Source: Climacium dendroides | Taxonomy: Eukaryota; Streptophyta; Bryopsida; Hypnales; Climaciaceae | Assembly: GCA_950106755.1 (NCBI GenBank) | Contig: OX467089.1 | Span: forward strand, 26,145,345 to 26,209,344 | Direction: 5' to 3' | DNA: 64,000 nucleotides | In this document: piece after piece, positions 35,701 through 48,684 of the stretch | How the letters are laid out: each line of letters starts with the position of its first letter | How positions within the stretch are numbered: position 1 is the first letter of the stretch | Position numbers and translations under genes: made by a program | Notes under the pieces: generated by a model | Told to the model about the DNA's origin: nothing | The model's input: only the letters and a program-made list of their open reading frames with translations | The model's database searches: none

Positions 35701-37952
35701 ATTTATGTGGTGTGAGCAATGATTCAAGGACTCAACAATATTTGCCATTGGCATTGAAGGTTTGGTGAAGTCAATTGGGACAAATTAGTAAACATCCATT
35801 GGAATGGAGGAGAAGCTTAGAAAAGTTGAGCATCCATAAGTTCAACCACTTCAATGAAGAATCCCACCCTCTTTTTTCTCTTTTGAGACAAGGTTATGAT
35901 TCAATGAAGCTTGGAGACCAATTCCTATTTTTGGACTTGGCAATCTTTGTGACAAGTGCAATTAAGTTTAGTATATTTTCCTTTCACTTTGACATGGTGA
36001 AATGGTTGCAACATGCTTATGGGTGGGAGATCTTTTCCATTATGCAAAGTGTAAGTCTTTTTGATAATGGCATGTTTAATGATGGGATTTTATATTTGTA
36101 TTTGGATGAAATTTTCATTTGAATATTGTTTGTCTTTTAATGAGCCTAGTGTGTTATTGACTTTTATTTGTTTCAAGAGTTCGTAGATTTTTTACCTAAT
36201 TGTGCACGAAGAGATAGTAACCATTAGCTTTTTATTGGAATTTCAGTTGGCGGCTTTGAAGAGGAAGGCACTTCTTGATTTTGCCATGATTGACAAAGTC
36301 TTGGAATTTCGTATCCATGATTTGTATCTTGAGTTTGCAAAAGAAGAGGTTCAAGCTTTGGAGTCTACCAATCAATCTAGTCATATGTTATATGATTTTG
36401 GGAAAGGTAGCTTGCCTCGTAAACTACAGTGCAAGCGGGACTGTCAAGATTTAAAGAGGTTGGCAATATGTGAGAGTGAAGTGAAAAGCATGAGGAGAAG
36501 GGACCTTTTCCATTGTTCCCAAGTTGAAGTGTTTCAAGTGTATGGATGCAAGAACCTTGAGGAATTGGATGTTGGAGGCATGTGTGGTTTGTGAATCTTG
36601 GATGTTTTGGGGTGTAAGAAGCTTGTTGAGATTCGAGGAGTGAATAAGTTGAAGGATCTTAAAATACTTCGGCTAGAAATTTGGAACACCCAACTTTTTC
36701 TTGGAGACTTATCATCTTTGACAGCTTTGGAGCTCTTAGCCTTGCGTGGTGCTGGAATAGATTATAATCACCCTCTAGACCTTAGTGGGTGCATCAACTT
36801 ACGGGAGCTTATTCAAGGTTGGATTAGTCTCCCTTATCTAGGCAATTTGGTTATGTTAGAGAAGGTGAAGTGTTGGGATCTAGTTATGATGTTTACGGTT
36901 GGTTTGAACTCATTAATACACTCGAAAGTTCTAGACCTATCGGAATGTATGTATTTGGTGGATCTTCCAGGATTATGCAATCTTGTTGCCTTGGAGACAC
37001 TTAATGTAGATGACACGAGTGTAGAAGAGCTCCATGGTATTGGAAAGTTGCAACATTTGCAAGAATTGAGTGCTTCTCATTGTGAAAAGCTCACAAGTTT
37101 AGTTGAGCTCGAGTATGTGACATCCTTACGTCGTTTAGAAGCTTGTGGTTGCAATTGTTTGTACAAGCTTCCAAGTATGAGCAACTTGAACAAGTTGGAG
37201 GTGGTTGATTTGAGTATGAGTGCAATTATGGTGGTACCAGGTGGTTTTGGAAGGTTGGCTAAAAATCGCATTTTGAATTTGTCCGGATGTGTGGAGTTGT
37301 TGGAACCTCTTGTGCTTTGGTTGTGGGAACAAGAGCTACTACCAATGGATGTACAAAATGATGAGATTTCCTTGGTGAGTTTTTATACATAATCCCTTTT
37401 TTATATTTATGTGATCTTTAAATTTTGCAAGCTACCATGAAAAGGTTTTCTACACAATGATGATATTGAAAAGCTTCCAAGTTGTTAGTGAAGATGGACT
37501 TGTAACTTACGCGTGAAATTGTTTATTTTTGTGGTTAGGCATTTTCACACATTGAGGAGACTGAGGACGAGTTTCGGAGTAACACTAGGAAGGTTGTTGC
37601 TTATTACATGGATCAAGTATCATCAGCCGCTTATGAAAGAAATGGATTAGTAAGTTCAATCAACACATTGGGTGAGAAAGAAGGAGGTATTGATTTTGCT
37701 ATCAAAGCAATGTGTGAACATGAGGACTTGGGCATACTATCTTTAGTTGTTGCAAAATATTCAACATTGGTCATTGAGGAGATTTCCGTTCCTAAATTGT
37801 GTAGTCGCATTATTGACTTTCTCACTCAACAACTTAATCGAGATGGAGCTTTTTATCATAGTAATTGGGAAGAAATGGGTCATCCAACTTTTTGGCGTAT
37901 TCTATTTGTCCTTGAGCATGTGATGGAGAATGATATGCTAGTGGAATCATAG
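32769..37952 (+). pseudogene. TIR-NB-ARC-LRR (TNL) immune receptor gene, copy A, with premature stops
   Basis: Six exons are inferred from in-phase GT-AG pairs: 32769-32854, 33000-33603, 34229-34483, 35367-36050, 36247-37374 and 37539-37952, about 1056 codons. Residues 37-210 form a TIR domain (TIFLSHNGQQKDF, FPSAIIQAARQCHVAILVLS, RWPMIEL); Glu112 fits the NADase glutamate of plant TIRs. The NB-ARC shows the P-loop GMGGVGKTT (34304), kinase-2 FLCLDNVLL, RNBS-B GSKVLVTSRSRA, GLPL-type YLPLALKV and MHD-type FRIHDLYLEF. About ten LRRs follow (LPGLCNLVALETLNV). In-frame TGAs at codons 449 (35766, right after GLPL) and 659 (36592) break the frame with no frameshift. Codon 1057 (TAG, 37950) may be the true end. 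If expressed, at most a TIR plus partial NB protein would result. Confidence 0.8.
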
Positions 37953-38640
37953 AAGGTTCAAAATATTTGCCTATTTATAGTGAAGTTTAATGAAGACGGT
38001 GGACATTTTTATGATGTATGGCAATTTTCTGATTTTGTAGACCCAATATTTGAGCAATGGGCATCATATTTGCAACAATGTTGCTTTTATGAAGATTGCG
38101 AGTGTTCGGAATACTATTCCGAGGAAGAATGAAGGTGTTGGATGTATTGATCTAAAGCATTCCAATAGCAATATGATGGTCATTTTGAGTCCACTTTTCA
38201 ACCTTAATTCTTTGCATTATGTACCTCAACATGGTTATGAAGAAGGGCCATTTTCAATCTTTAACAATTGGAACTCATCAACATTCTATGGTTTTTCAAT
38301 ATGAATGAATCATCATCATATATAGTTGAAGATTTTAAGATCAACGTGGTTATTGGTCTCTTCATACATTGCAAGTGGGAATGTAGTCAAAGAATTTTAG
38401 AACTCACATTGTGCAACCTATGAGATATGGATCTCATTTGTGATCCATTAGATATATTTGAAATTGATAGAGATGTAAGTTGCAAGCCATTGGTGTCTAT
38501 ATTTCTATCCTATAATCTTATTGTTGTTTTTAGTGCTTTTGAAAGTATTGATGGATTTGTTGGGTAGAGGTTGAGGCATGATAGTGAATTTGAATTTTTT
38601 AACCAATTACTAGCGGTTGGCACTTGCTATACTATGCATT
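37953..38640 (+). pseudogene. Possible further C-terminal TNL sequence, decayed
   Basis: The TNL frame stays open for 59 codons past the TAG at 37950 (KVQNICLFIVKFNEDGGHFY, FEQWASYLQQCC) to a TGA near 38129. A neighbouring frame then continues protein-like wording (CIDLKHSNSNMMVILSPLF, INVVIGLFIHCKWECSQRIL) to about 38570. It may be a post-LRR domain, joined by a small frameshift or an intron with an acceptor near 38040. I cannot name the domain. Confidence 0.35.
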
Positions 38641-40546
38641 CACCATTAAAATTCCATTAGAATTTTTATGTATTAGATAGAATGCAAAGCAAGAATTTCA
38701 ATAAATCTTCATATGATAATTATTAAAATCTTCATATAATTTTTTTAATAAATAAGCATATACTGAAATAAACAGTATAAATTTAATTAATGATAAATGA
38801 AATATATGCAATGATGAATACGGTAAAAGATACACATGCATTAAAATGCATTAGAAATTTGACTCAATTGTTACGAACAATGGCAACCCAAATAGAAAAA
38901 TTTAAAGGAATAACTTGTAAATCTCAAAAGCCTCGTGAACAATTTAATTGTTGTGAAATCCAAAATCAATTCAATCTAATAAATTTCTCAAATCATTTTA
39001 TAGTAGCAATAGAAAATTGAAATCAGGAGCTCAAAGCTCATAAAAGCACAAAATTATAGAAATGCAAAAGAAGTATAAAGCCAAGAAAAGCAATGGAATT
39101 ACTACCTTTACAATATCACCATATTGATCTTCTTTAATATCACCTCAATTGCAATGACTATATTATTTCTATAATATCACCCTTTGTAAAAAGTGATATT
39201 GTAGAGGTGATTGTGAACTGTTAGTCTATTTCAGTAATATCACATTGTGTGAAAATATAATTTCTATGTATGCATGATTGAAAATATTTTTATAAAATAA
39301 TTATTTTAAAGACTTATCAAATTCATTATATTCAAGTATATTTAATTTTTACTAATATGTGATACAATGAATGTGTAGCATAGCAAGCATGAAACCCTAC
39401 TATTAATGGTAAAATTTGTGATATTACAGAGGGAGTTATTATTTTAGTAGTATGATTTTGTTATGAAGGTGAAGTTCTAAAGTTGTGGTAGGATCTCTTC
39501 TACTCCCAACTTTGATGATCTATTTAAATAATGTAGGATTGAAAGTCTTATTTTGGTGGAGTATTCATGTGAAGAACTACAAAGTCATTTACTTTTGATG
39601 TAGGATGGATTGAACTTCTTAGTTTTAGGTTTGTACTTTATTTTCCAAAGAATGTCATTCTTTATTTTTGTAAAGGAAACAACCATACATTTAATTGTTT
39701 GTCAACAATGTTTTTTACTTGTCAAACCTTATGTTCCAACTTTGTTACATATGTGATTCCAATGTGCCAAAATTGTTGTCTCCTTTCAAGACTATAATCA
39801 TAGCAATGACATAAATTCCATTAATGTATATTTTGATATACAATTTGATTCACTAAATGGACTTTCATATTCTTTTGCGAAGGACCAAATGTCCATTCAC
39901 AAGACAAACAAAATATATGATTAAGTCAAAAATCATTAGGACTACAATGAACTGGAGTTGAGATCTTGAAGTTGAGAAGTTGGCGCATTGGAAAGATTTA
40001 GATTGTCTACCTATCTTAATCCGTGAGCACTCAAACGCCTCCAATCTAGCCTCTTAAAATTGAAAGATTTGTCTTGTTTGACTACTATAATCTTTTCAAT
40101 AGTACAATCAAGGGTCATGTCCTTTTTTCTTGAGACTCAATTACTAATCAGTACAATTTATTGATGTACATCTCTTTTTTGATGATAGTTTGGTTGGAAT
40201 GAGTTCAAAAGGGTCCATACTGTAATAAAATTAATATTCACTAAAATTCAAATCCTTCGAAACTCGTTCTAAGAAATCTTTGTGAGATTAGATCTAAGTT
40301 GCTTAAGCGCTGAGGAGTTAAGGACGGCCCTATTGATTTGAAATCTTGATTGAATAACCACTGTATTTGTGGAAACAAAGGTTCGTTTTTTTGTTAGTGT
40401 GCAAGAATGTAAGGAGGAAATGCAAGAATATGTTAGAATTGAATATGAGTACCATGGCTTCATTACACCATTGCAATTGTACAATCGTGTTCTCATCACT
40501 GTCTATATGAACATACATGCCATAGTGTAAGCATAAGAATTCCCTA
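38641..40546. other. Non-coding AT-rich stretch
   Basis: No gene is supported. Near 39110-39245 the word AATATCACC and its complement GGTGATATT recur several times, forming small inverted repeats. Nothing else is definite. Confidence 0.4.
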
Positions 40547-40836
40547 CACTACAACAAAAGCAGTGTTTTATGACTGCAAAATATGACTGCAGTAAGTCGT
40601 AAAATCAAAAAATACGACTCACGCAGAAATCACTGTAGATGACTCGGAATATGACTGATTCTAGTCGTTTAGAAGCAGTCGCTTCCGACATCAGTCATAT
40701 TGGCAGTCATATTTTCCGAGGGGTATAAATACCCATTTTTAGCCATAGTATGCCAACATGGCGTATACTTTGACTTTCCTAGGGGAGTCTTAACTTTTTC
40801 TTGAGTTGCTCGGGCAAACAAAAAAATCCTACGTGG

Positions 40837-41232
40837 AATATGACTGCGGTCAGTCATATTTTTGGATGACGTGGAATATGACTGCAGTCAGTCATATTTT
40901 TTGATGACATGGAATATGACTGTAGTGAGTCATATTTTTCGATGACATGGAATATGACTGCAGTGAGTTATATTTTTTGATGACATGGAATATGACTGCA
41001 GTTAGTCATATTTTTGGATGACGTGAAATATGACTGCAGTTAGTCATATTTTTTGATGACATGGAATATGACTGCAATTAGTCATATTTTTTGATGACAT
41101 GGAATATGACTGCAGTGAGTCATATTTTTTGATGACATGGAATATGACTGCAGTGAGTCATATTTTGCAGTAATGTAAAATATGACTCTCGTCAGTCATA
41201 TTTTATGGAATATGACTTCTGTAAGTCATATT
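40837..41232. repeat. Tandem array of about ten 38-bp hairpin units
   Basis: Units of 38 bp run head to tail: AATATGACTGCAGT, then AGTCATATTTTTTGATGACATGG in its most frequent form. The first 24 bases of each unit are palindromic (AATATGACT pairs with AGTCATATT), so each can fold alone. The last two units are diverged or shortened. The array starts about 290 bp inside the left end of the CACTA element. Confidence 0.9.
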
Positions 41233-41934
41233 TTTGGCTTCATGAAGTTGCAAGTAGCTTTCAATGTCTTTGTTTCAACTTTTGATACCTGCATATACAA
41301 TCAAAGAAATAAGAGGTTAGTTTTTAGTGATTGAACAACAAAGCCTAACCTTCAAAGATTTACAATCAACACAAAATATGTAGCTCAAGTTTAGGATAGG
41401 AAGAATAAGATTGATGATGGAGGAAACAAGAAAAAAAATATAAGTACTAAGAGATAACAAGAATCAAAAGTTAAAATGCAATAAGGAATAAGAAGCAACA
41501 ACTAAGCAACAACTAAGCAACAACTAAGACACAATAAGAAACAAGAAGCAACACAAAACAAGAAACAACAACTAAGACACAATATGAGGCAACAATTAAG
41601 ACATAAGAACAAATAAAAAGCAACAACTAAGATACAAGAAGAAACAAGAAGCACCAACTAAGACATGACAAGAAACAACAAGAAATGAGAATATAGATGC
41701 AACAAGAAGAAATAAGAAGCAAGAACTACAAAACAAGAGGAAACAAAAAAACAAGAACTAGGAAGAAGAAAAAGTTCAAATGCAAGAGAAAGAAAGAATT
41801 TAAATGCAACAATAAGAAACAAGAAGCATGAACTAGAGAGCAACAAGAAACAAGAGTTAAGATGCAACAAAAAGCAACAACAAGTGAGAGCTAAGAGACA
41901 ATAAAAAGTAAGGAAGAAGAGCCACAAGAAGTGA

Positions 41935-42075
41935 TGGCTAGGGTTTCAAAACCCTAAAAAATGGCGGCTAGGGTTTCAAAACCCTAAAAAAATGACGGCT
42001 AGGGTATCAAAACCCTAAAAAAATAGTGACTAGGATTCAAAATCCAAAAAAGTAGGTGATTAGGATTTCAAAATT
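41935..42075. repeat. Tandem repeats with TAGGGTTTCAAAACCCTAA hairpins
   Basis: Three well-kept units of about 32 bp, then two diverged ones, contain GGCTAGGGTTTCAAAACCCT, in which AGGGTTT pairs with AAACCCT across a tiny loop. The half-site resembles the plant telomere unit TTTAGGG. It lies inside the CACTA element, so it is more likely a local amplification than a telomere remnant. Confidence 0.8.
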
Positions 42076-42431
42076 TTAAACAATGACTTCTCTATATTTT
42101 TTTGGAATTGTCCAAATTTTTCTTGAATTGCCCCAAAAAAAAAAATCACTATTATATGAAAATATTAGTGATAATATGACTCAATGTTCCCAAACATGTT
42201 CCCAACTTTCCCAAACATGTTCCCTACATTCCCTATGAAGTACTTTGGTATTCCTAATGGCCGTATAGTATACGCTTGTGAAGTACAAGGCGTAAAAATA
42301 ACTGGCAGTCATATTTTGCAGTCATATTTCTCCCCAAAGTGTTGGCCTTCAAGAATATGACTGCAAGCAGTCGCCAGTCATCCTCAGTCATAATTTTGCA
42401 GTCATAAAACACTGCCATTGTTGTAGTGCTA

Positions 42432-44252
42432 CAAGTTGCTTAGTGATTACTATGACCAAGTATCTCAACCCATGAAAAAAATCTTGAGTGAGACTACCTA
42501 GATTATTATCTTGTAAACAGAGGATTGTTGATGCAAATTCCTTCCAAACTAATCCTAAACCCTTCTTTGTCTATATCTTTGTAAAACAAAATGAAAGTAA
42601 TCGCCAAGGTTAGTGTACTTTCATTAATCCCTAACTAGCTTCCACTTATGGATGAACACCACTTTACATGGAATTAAAAAAACATTTAGTTTAAGAGACT
42701 TTGGGTAAAATTTTGTCGTGTATCTGCTACTTGACGTCTATTGTGAAAGAACTACAAAAGTGAATCAACTTCTAAATTTTAAATAGCGCAAAGTTTATCT
42801 TCAATGGGGTATAAGCTCATGTTCTTTAAATTATAGTTGCAATCAGGTTTTGGATTAGGTTTCAAGAGTGTAGGAGAACTTGAGTGGAGAGAATGGCCTA
42901 AGGATTTGAGCTTCAAATATTGTAGTTATAGAATTGAAATCAATTGTGTGCAATCATGCATTTTATGTTTGAGGTTGTCTCTTTCGATTTTTTGCACATT
43001 CTCATATATCTACATAGTATTAGATACAACTAAAAGGACTATCAAGAATTTGCAAACTTTGATCAAGTAATGCGTAGATTAATTGGTGAATTGGTGGTAG
43101 CAAACTTGCTTACTAATGGCTAGGGGAGTGTGATGAATGGAGGCTTGCATCCATGTATGCTTTTCCTCACTATGTACGTTTAACAAGGTTGATATTGTAA
43201 TTCTTGTGTTTTTACACGTTCAAGCCAACTGAAGCAATCAGCTTAATTATTATGTATTAATTCAACATATCTTCTTTCAACAATTAAACTGGGATTCATT
43301 TGAGATAGTTTCCATCCTCGGATTTGGAGTTTGTGAATACTCAATAGTCTTCACCAAAACAAAAGTAGCCATCAACTTTGAAACTCTAAATAGCCACTTT
43401 GGAATTAGAAACTGCAATGAAGTCAAGAAGTATTGTGCAAAGCATTATTTGTTTAATTTGAAGGATGATCCGGGAAATTAGTCTTTATTTTTACAAGAGT
43501 AGAAGTAAATTTGTGGTTCTCCCTTCAATCTAGAAAGAATGGTGCATACGCGCAAGATGCATCTATGGACTAGGGTGTGTCAATTTGGCTCATTTCAAGC
43601 TTGATTAGTTTATGGAATTAGTAGTCCCAAAGAGCCTACTGATTATGCTAGGAGAATATGTATGCTTTGCCGATTTTGGCATGTATCAAATACTCACATG
43701 AGGTATTTTAAATTGTACATTTTCAAAGCATATATAATTTTGAATTTTTATACATACAAAAATGGTGTATGCTTTAGTCTATAGATAGCACAGAATATTG
43801 TTAATATTGACAAGTAAGGGGGTAGAACTGGCCTACAATTATTATAAGAGGATCTCTACATACTTATCTAGTTGGTTTCATTTACCAAAAAAATATTTTT
43901 CCATATCTGTGAAGAGAATTCTTTGAATGAATCCCATTCAAAAAGATCTAACACCCTTATAAGTTTGTCCTTGTCCTACTTTTTTAAAAGCACAACTACC
44001 CAGAATAACCAAGTTAGTAATCAATTGTCAAAGGAGAATATTTCATTTCCATTATGTTCAAACATGCCACATGAATACTTATTATTTGTGGTACGCAAGC
44101 GTGTGAATTCTTATTTGCTAACTCTTTTACTTTATTTCTTGAATCCAAAAAGGGCTCCAAGCCCTTTTAATTCTGTTTGGTGCTTTGGCCACACCTCCTT
44201 AAATGACTCTAATAGATTAAATCACTATACCAAAAATAGAGGCAAAATAATT
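42432..44252. other. Non-coding AT-rich stretch
   Basis: No gene is supported. A long plus-strand frame (43872-44342) overlaps the left end of the mariner-type element and has no protein-like features. Confidence 0.4.
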
Positions 44253-44824
44253 TACTTCCTCTGTCCCAAAATGATCTTCTTGTTTCACAAAATGTGTCAG
44301 ATTAAGCTCAAAAATAAATATTTTTTAATTCTATTTTTTTTATAAATAAAGTATAGTGTTTTCTTCTCATTTTCTAAATTTCAACTTTTCATTTATTTTC
44401 ATATGGAAGTTGTAGAGATTTGAAGTATCAAATTTTGAGGCCTATTTGAACAAGCACCGCTAGCCATTGAATTCTATAGATGCCACCGTTACTGTTGTAA
44501 CGTGATGGTCTCCCATAGGTGAGCTTGAATTTCCATAAGGTGAGCTAGAGTTCCCACTTTGAAGATGTCCACAATGTAGTCTTGTCAAAGTGGCTAAAAA
44601 TAACCATCACAAGAAGTTACAGTGGTTGATTACACATATTTGTCTCTTTACAGTGTCACAAGGTTTTGTGATTAGGTTCAGAATAGCACTGAGCTTTTGC
44701 TGTGAAAGTGCTTTGTATATATCAATAATCTCCCTAAACACCCTAAATAATCATAAACCTACCTTCAAGGTCCCTATATTCCCAAATCCCTATCCTATAA
44801 TTCCTTCAATAATCTAGAAATTGT

Positions 44825-45202
44825 CATATCTAGCTTTGATCTACCATAACAATTGTACAGTAGTTCCAAATGACTTGAAACTTTGCCACATCATAGATCA
44901 ACTACTTAAATATTCCTATACCAATTTGCAACTCAATCCAAGATACTGTTCAACTTTGGTGGACATTACCTCAATACTGACTTCCTAACCTTTGTCAAAT
45001 TTCCCTAAACTTTCATACCTAACTTTGATTTAGCATAACTATTGGACAGTAGTTTCAAATGACTTGAAACTTTGACATATTATAGATCAACTACTCAAGT
45101 ACTCCCATACCAACTTTCAACTCAATCCAAGACACTGTTCAACTTTGGTGGACATTTCCCTAATATTGACTTCTCAAACCTTCACTACCTCCACACCCCA
45201 GT
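44825..45202. repeat. Two tandem units of about 189 bp
   Basis: The unit starting CATATCTAGCTTTGATCTAC (44825) is followed by CATACCTAACTTTGATTTAG (45014) and both run through AACTTTGGTGGACATT. A more diverged relative may continue around 45390-45480 (CATAACTTTTT, GAAACTTGGCAC). The style resembles the degenerate repeats at 52948-53370. Confidence 0.8.
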
Positions 45203-45775
45203 TGTATTTTGTTTATAACTTTTAGATCTCAAGTCCATTGAAGCTAAAATTTTGGCACAAAGTAGAATATAAGATAAGAAGAGTACCCTCCAAGTTTCAC
45301 ATTCATATCACAAAAATCCAATAAGAATGACGCTCCTTAATATACCCTCCTTGGTTGTCTTGAAATCCAAACACCTCCGCTTCAACGCCTCATAACTTTT
45401 TCTTTATAGTAGATCTAGATTTGAAACTTGGCACACTTATATATCAACTCTTCAAAAGTCTAGATCCAAAATATAACACTCAACCAATATTCTTGCAAAA
45501 TGATATACTAAAGTTCTCCAAATCAATATTTTACTTCAAATAAACCTCCCATAACAACAACACAACTCATGTATATGTCTTTGAGGACTTGAAGCAAAAG
45601 ACATGTATTGTCCTTACTAAGTATATGTAAATTCTAATCAAATGTTGCCGTTACAAAAGACTAGGTATATTAGGGTAGAATAACAACAAATAAACATTGA
45701 GGCAAATAAAATCTAAAGCTAGTCATATTGAAACCACCCCATGCGCTTGTGGATCCTTAACTAAAGCACTTCAAA

Positions 45776-46340
45776 CTTGGGGGGTGCACTTAGTTCTACT
45801 ATAACAAACCATGTGCAAACAAGTGGTTTCTATTAAACTATAATTCTAACTTCAAATTTTGAACATTGTTTACTAATGACTATAGGATTTTACTCCCAAA
45901 ATTTCAAACTCAAATAAAATATAGAATGATTTCTAAAAGAGGTTAAAAATGCACTAAAATGGCATGTTTTTTTAATTCAAATATTTTTAGAGAACAAAAT
46001 TAGATGACCATTGCATAAATATTTAATTCAAAATGAGCTTTCAATAAAAAGTTATTTTTAGGAATTTTTTGTTCATTTTTTAAACAATTTTTTCTTATAT
46101 AATATAGGGGTGTGAAAGTTATTTTTCAATTCCATAGTGTATCTTTTTACTTCAAAGATTTGTAACTAATTATTATTAACAAATCAAAATATCAATAATT
46201 CAAAACATAAACTTTTAAAGTAGGAAAAGCTATTCATATTTTTTTTGTTTGATTTTATTTAAAATTCAAAAAGTATATAGGGGGTCCAAAATTTTGTTCG
46301 CATATGGTTTTTAATGGACACTCTAAGTGAACCCCTCGAG
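45776..46340 (+). mobile_element. Mutator-like MITE, copy 3 (565 bp)
   Basis: The element begins CTTGGGGGGTGCACTTAG and ends CTAAGTGAACCCCTCGAG, an inverted pair. It is collinear with the copies at 9632-10193 and 26811-27372 over its whole length. The flanks give no clean 9-bp duplication (CACTTCAAA against GCATCAAAT), so the target site has mutated or one flank has been rearranged. Confidence 0.8.
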
Positions 46341-46531
46341 GCATCAAATCAACATACCTACCAAATTGTTTATTGCAAAAAGAGTCATTAGGAAAAAATT
46401 GAACCCACAAAGAGGCCTTGAGTTTTCTTACTAATTTTTATACTAATTGAATGAATATAAAGGTGGTCACATCCTCATTAGTACCATCACTTGGTGTGTG
46501 CTTCATTTTTCATGATGAAACCATCATAAGA

Positions 46532-46737
46532 TTTATAAGATCATGGAGATGGATTGAATAATGATGACAAATTTTTGAATTCATCATGCAATTCATAACC
46601 TAATTAGTATTTGAGAAGGCTCTTCCCACCTAAATTTATGAGATCATGGAGATGGATTGGATAATGATGAAGAATTTTTGAATTCATCATGCAATTCTTG
46701 GCTCAATTAGTTAATTGAGAAGACTCTTCCTACCCAA
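46532..46737. repeat. Two tandem units of about 103 bp
   Basis: TTTATAAGATCATGGAGATG (46532) and TTTATGAGATCATGGAGATG (46635) begin two adjacent copies that share ATTTTTGAATTCATCATGCA. Inside the mariner-bounded region. Confidence 0.85.
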
Positions 46738-47629
46738 GCTTTTGGATTATGAAGTGGCCTCTTTTGGAGTTCAATTTTTTCCCAATGAGTGTATTTTTGG
46801 GTATGATGATCAAGTTTTTATGAAGTTGTGAGTAAAATTGATTTCTACCGATGTGTAAAAGAAACTGATTTTATTCATTTTGGAGAACTCAACAATTGTG
46901 TTGACGACCCATACAACCTACAGTTCAAATTTTACCTACATACAAGCTACTAGCTAGAAGGTGGAGTGTATCAACAATTACATCAATCGAGGTTTCCAAG
47001 TAAGAGGTTGTCAAAATAGAATATAGGGTGATTTTTGTGCAGTGTTAATAAAATCTCAAAATTATTGATCAATGACTAGATCTGTGGTATACTTTGACCT
47101 CCAGAGTTTGTCATTCTTTTCACTTCCTTTTGGACTCTACTTGCAACTTTCTTCATAGTATATAGAGTAGTAATGACAATCTGAAAATTCTGCAACTTTG
47201 ATTCAATCATTAAGCCTCTTTGAATGAATTACCATGCATATATTGCATTTAATATTATGAGTGAGGATAATGTATGCTTTAGAGAGACATCACTTTAATT
47301 TGAGCTTCAGTAATAAACATTCAAATCTTTGATTAAGTCTTTCTTTAGTTTATCAACCCCCTAAACTTATTACTCTTTTGATATTCTTATTTATTTGTGC
47401 TAGAAATGAATTTAGTAATCTAAATACTATTTGGAAAGGGATTGTCACTCAAATATTGTCGAAGGAAATTAAGAAACTCAAAGACAATTCATATGTGTTG
47501 ACAATGATTTTTGGGCAAAATAGATTAATTTTGGATGTCCTGAGAGGACAGTGGAGTTGTCTTCATTTTTTTGTTGATTGATTCATAGAATAAGATGAAT
47601 GTCCCTCAAATTGCCAATTTTTGGTACTA

Positions 47630-48330
47630 TGCCTAGTTATTATCATTAGAATGGTCAAATTTTCATATTCTCTTTCTTAGTGAAAAGAAGTTCCAATGCA
47701 CCAAAGAACATGACATTTAGATCTATATACAAAAGTTAGGAAAGGTCAATCTTTTACCTAGTTTGTATTATTAGAATGGTTAAATTTTCATATTCTCTTT
47801 GTGAGTGAAAAGAGCATTCAATGCACCAAAGAACATGACATTTGAATACCATATGCAAAAGTTAAGAAAGGTCAAATTTTTTGGGGGTTCATGTTTTAAA
47901 TTGTTTCCTCAATATTCATCTTGAAGAATTTTGGGTAATGTATGCAAAAGTTAGGAAGGATCAGATTTTCTTTTATAGATTTTGATCATTTATTTTTTCA
48001 ATATAGATTTTTAATACTTTTAGATTCCTTTTGCAAAAATTAGGAAGGATCTACTCCATATTTTTTTGGTAGATGTTCTAAAATTGTTTCTTCACTATTG
48101 ATTGTAGAAACCTTGAAGTACTTCATACAAAAGTTAGGAAGGGTCAAAAATTTAGTTGATGTTGTAAAATGGATTCTTCAATATTGATTTTAGAGACTTT
48201 TAAGTACCGTTTTTCAAGTAGATGTTTAAAATCAATTCTGCAGTACTAATTTTAGAGACACTTGGTATTGTTTGTAAATGTAGAAAAGGTCCAAATTTAT
48301 TTCAATAGTCCATTTGTTTAAAAAAAAATT
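47630..48330. repeat. Diverged tandem repeats with GCAAAAGTTAGGAAGG
   Basis: Two clear units (about 47640 and 47768) share AGAATGGTCAAATTTTCATA and CAAAGAACATGACATTT. Shorter relatives then repeat CAAAAGTTAGGAAGGGTCA roughly every 100 bases (47940, 48035, 48128 and further). Inside the mariner-bounded region, upstream of the transposase remnant. Confidence 0.7.
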
Positions 48331-48684
48331 TAATAAAAATCTTTCAATAGATGTTCTCATATCGCTCTTTCAGTATTCCTTTTGAAAATGGAGTCTTTGC
48401 CACTAAAATGGCATGGCTTTCAAATTGAAGTTGTGTATTCTATAGGCAAACAATGTACAAAGTAAAAATAACATAAATTTCTTTCTCTTACTCTTTATTG
48501 TCATATGTCCGTTTAATTTGAAAAAGGAGTGATGTGATTTTTTTACTACTATAGCTTAAACAACTTTGTAACAAATGTTCCATATTTTTTACCTCATATG
48601 TCTATGTTTAAGCATTCTTCTATGATTCACATGTTCAACCTAAAAAAAAGCTTCATTATTAAGGTCATTTCATTCTTCTATAGG

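Larger units (their letters stand above)
40547..42428. mobile_element. Non-autonomous CACTA element with hairpin array, 1882 bp
   Basis: Inverted ends of about 31 bp with two mismatches begin CACTACAACA and carry the subterminal word TTATGACTGC. The 3-bp duplication is CTA (40544-40546 and 42429-42431). TATGACTGCAG and its complement occur dozens of times inside, as expected of transposase-binding sites in CACTA subterminal regions but in unusual number. A purine-rich AACAAGAAGCAA region fills the middle (41430-41930). I see no transposase, so the element is probably mobilised in trans. Confidence 0.85.

Noticed and set aside
35766..36594. Recoding or editing of the TGA codons in the TNL gene
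   Set aside because: I know of no such mechanism for nuclear plant genes at these contexts, and the paralogous copy is also broken, so decay is simpler.
40837..41232. Regular 38-bp repeats suggestive of a CRISPR array
   Set aside because: Units are contiguous with no unique spacers, lie in a plant transposon, and there are no cas genes.
41658..41927. A leucine/cysteine/phenylalanine-rich minus-strand frame resembling a membrane protein
   Set aside because: It is the complement of an AACAAGAAGCAA-type low-complexity stretch inside the CACTA element.
43872..44342. A 157-codon plus-strand frame
   Set aside because: It crosses the left terminal repeat of the mariner-type element, and its composition is that of AT-rich non-coding DNA.
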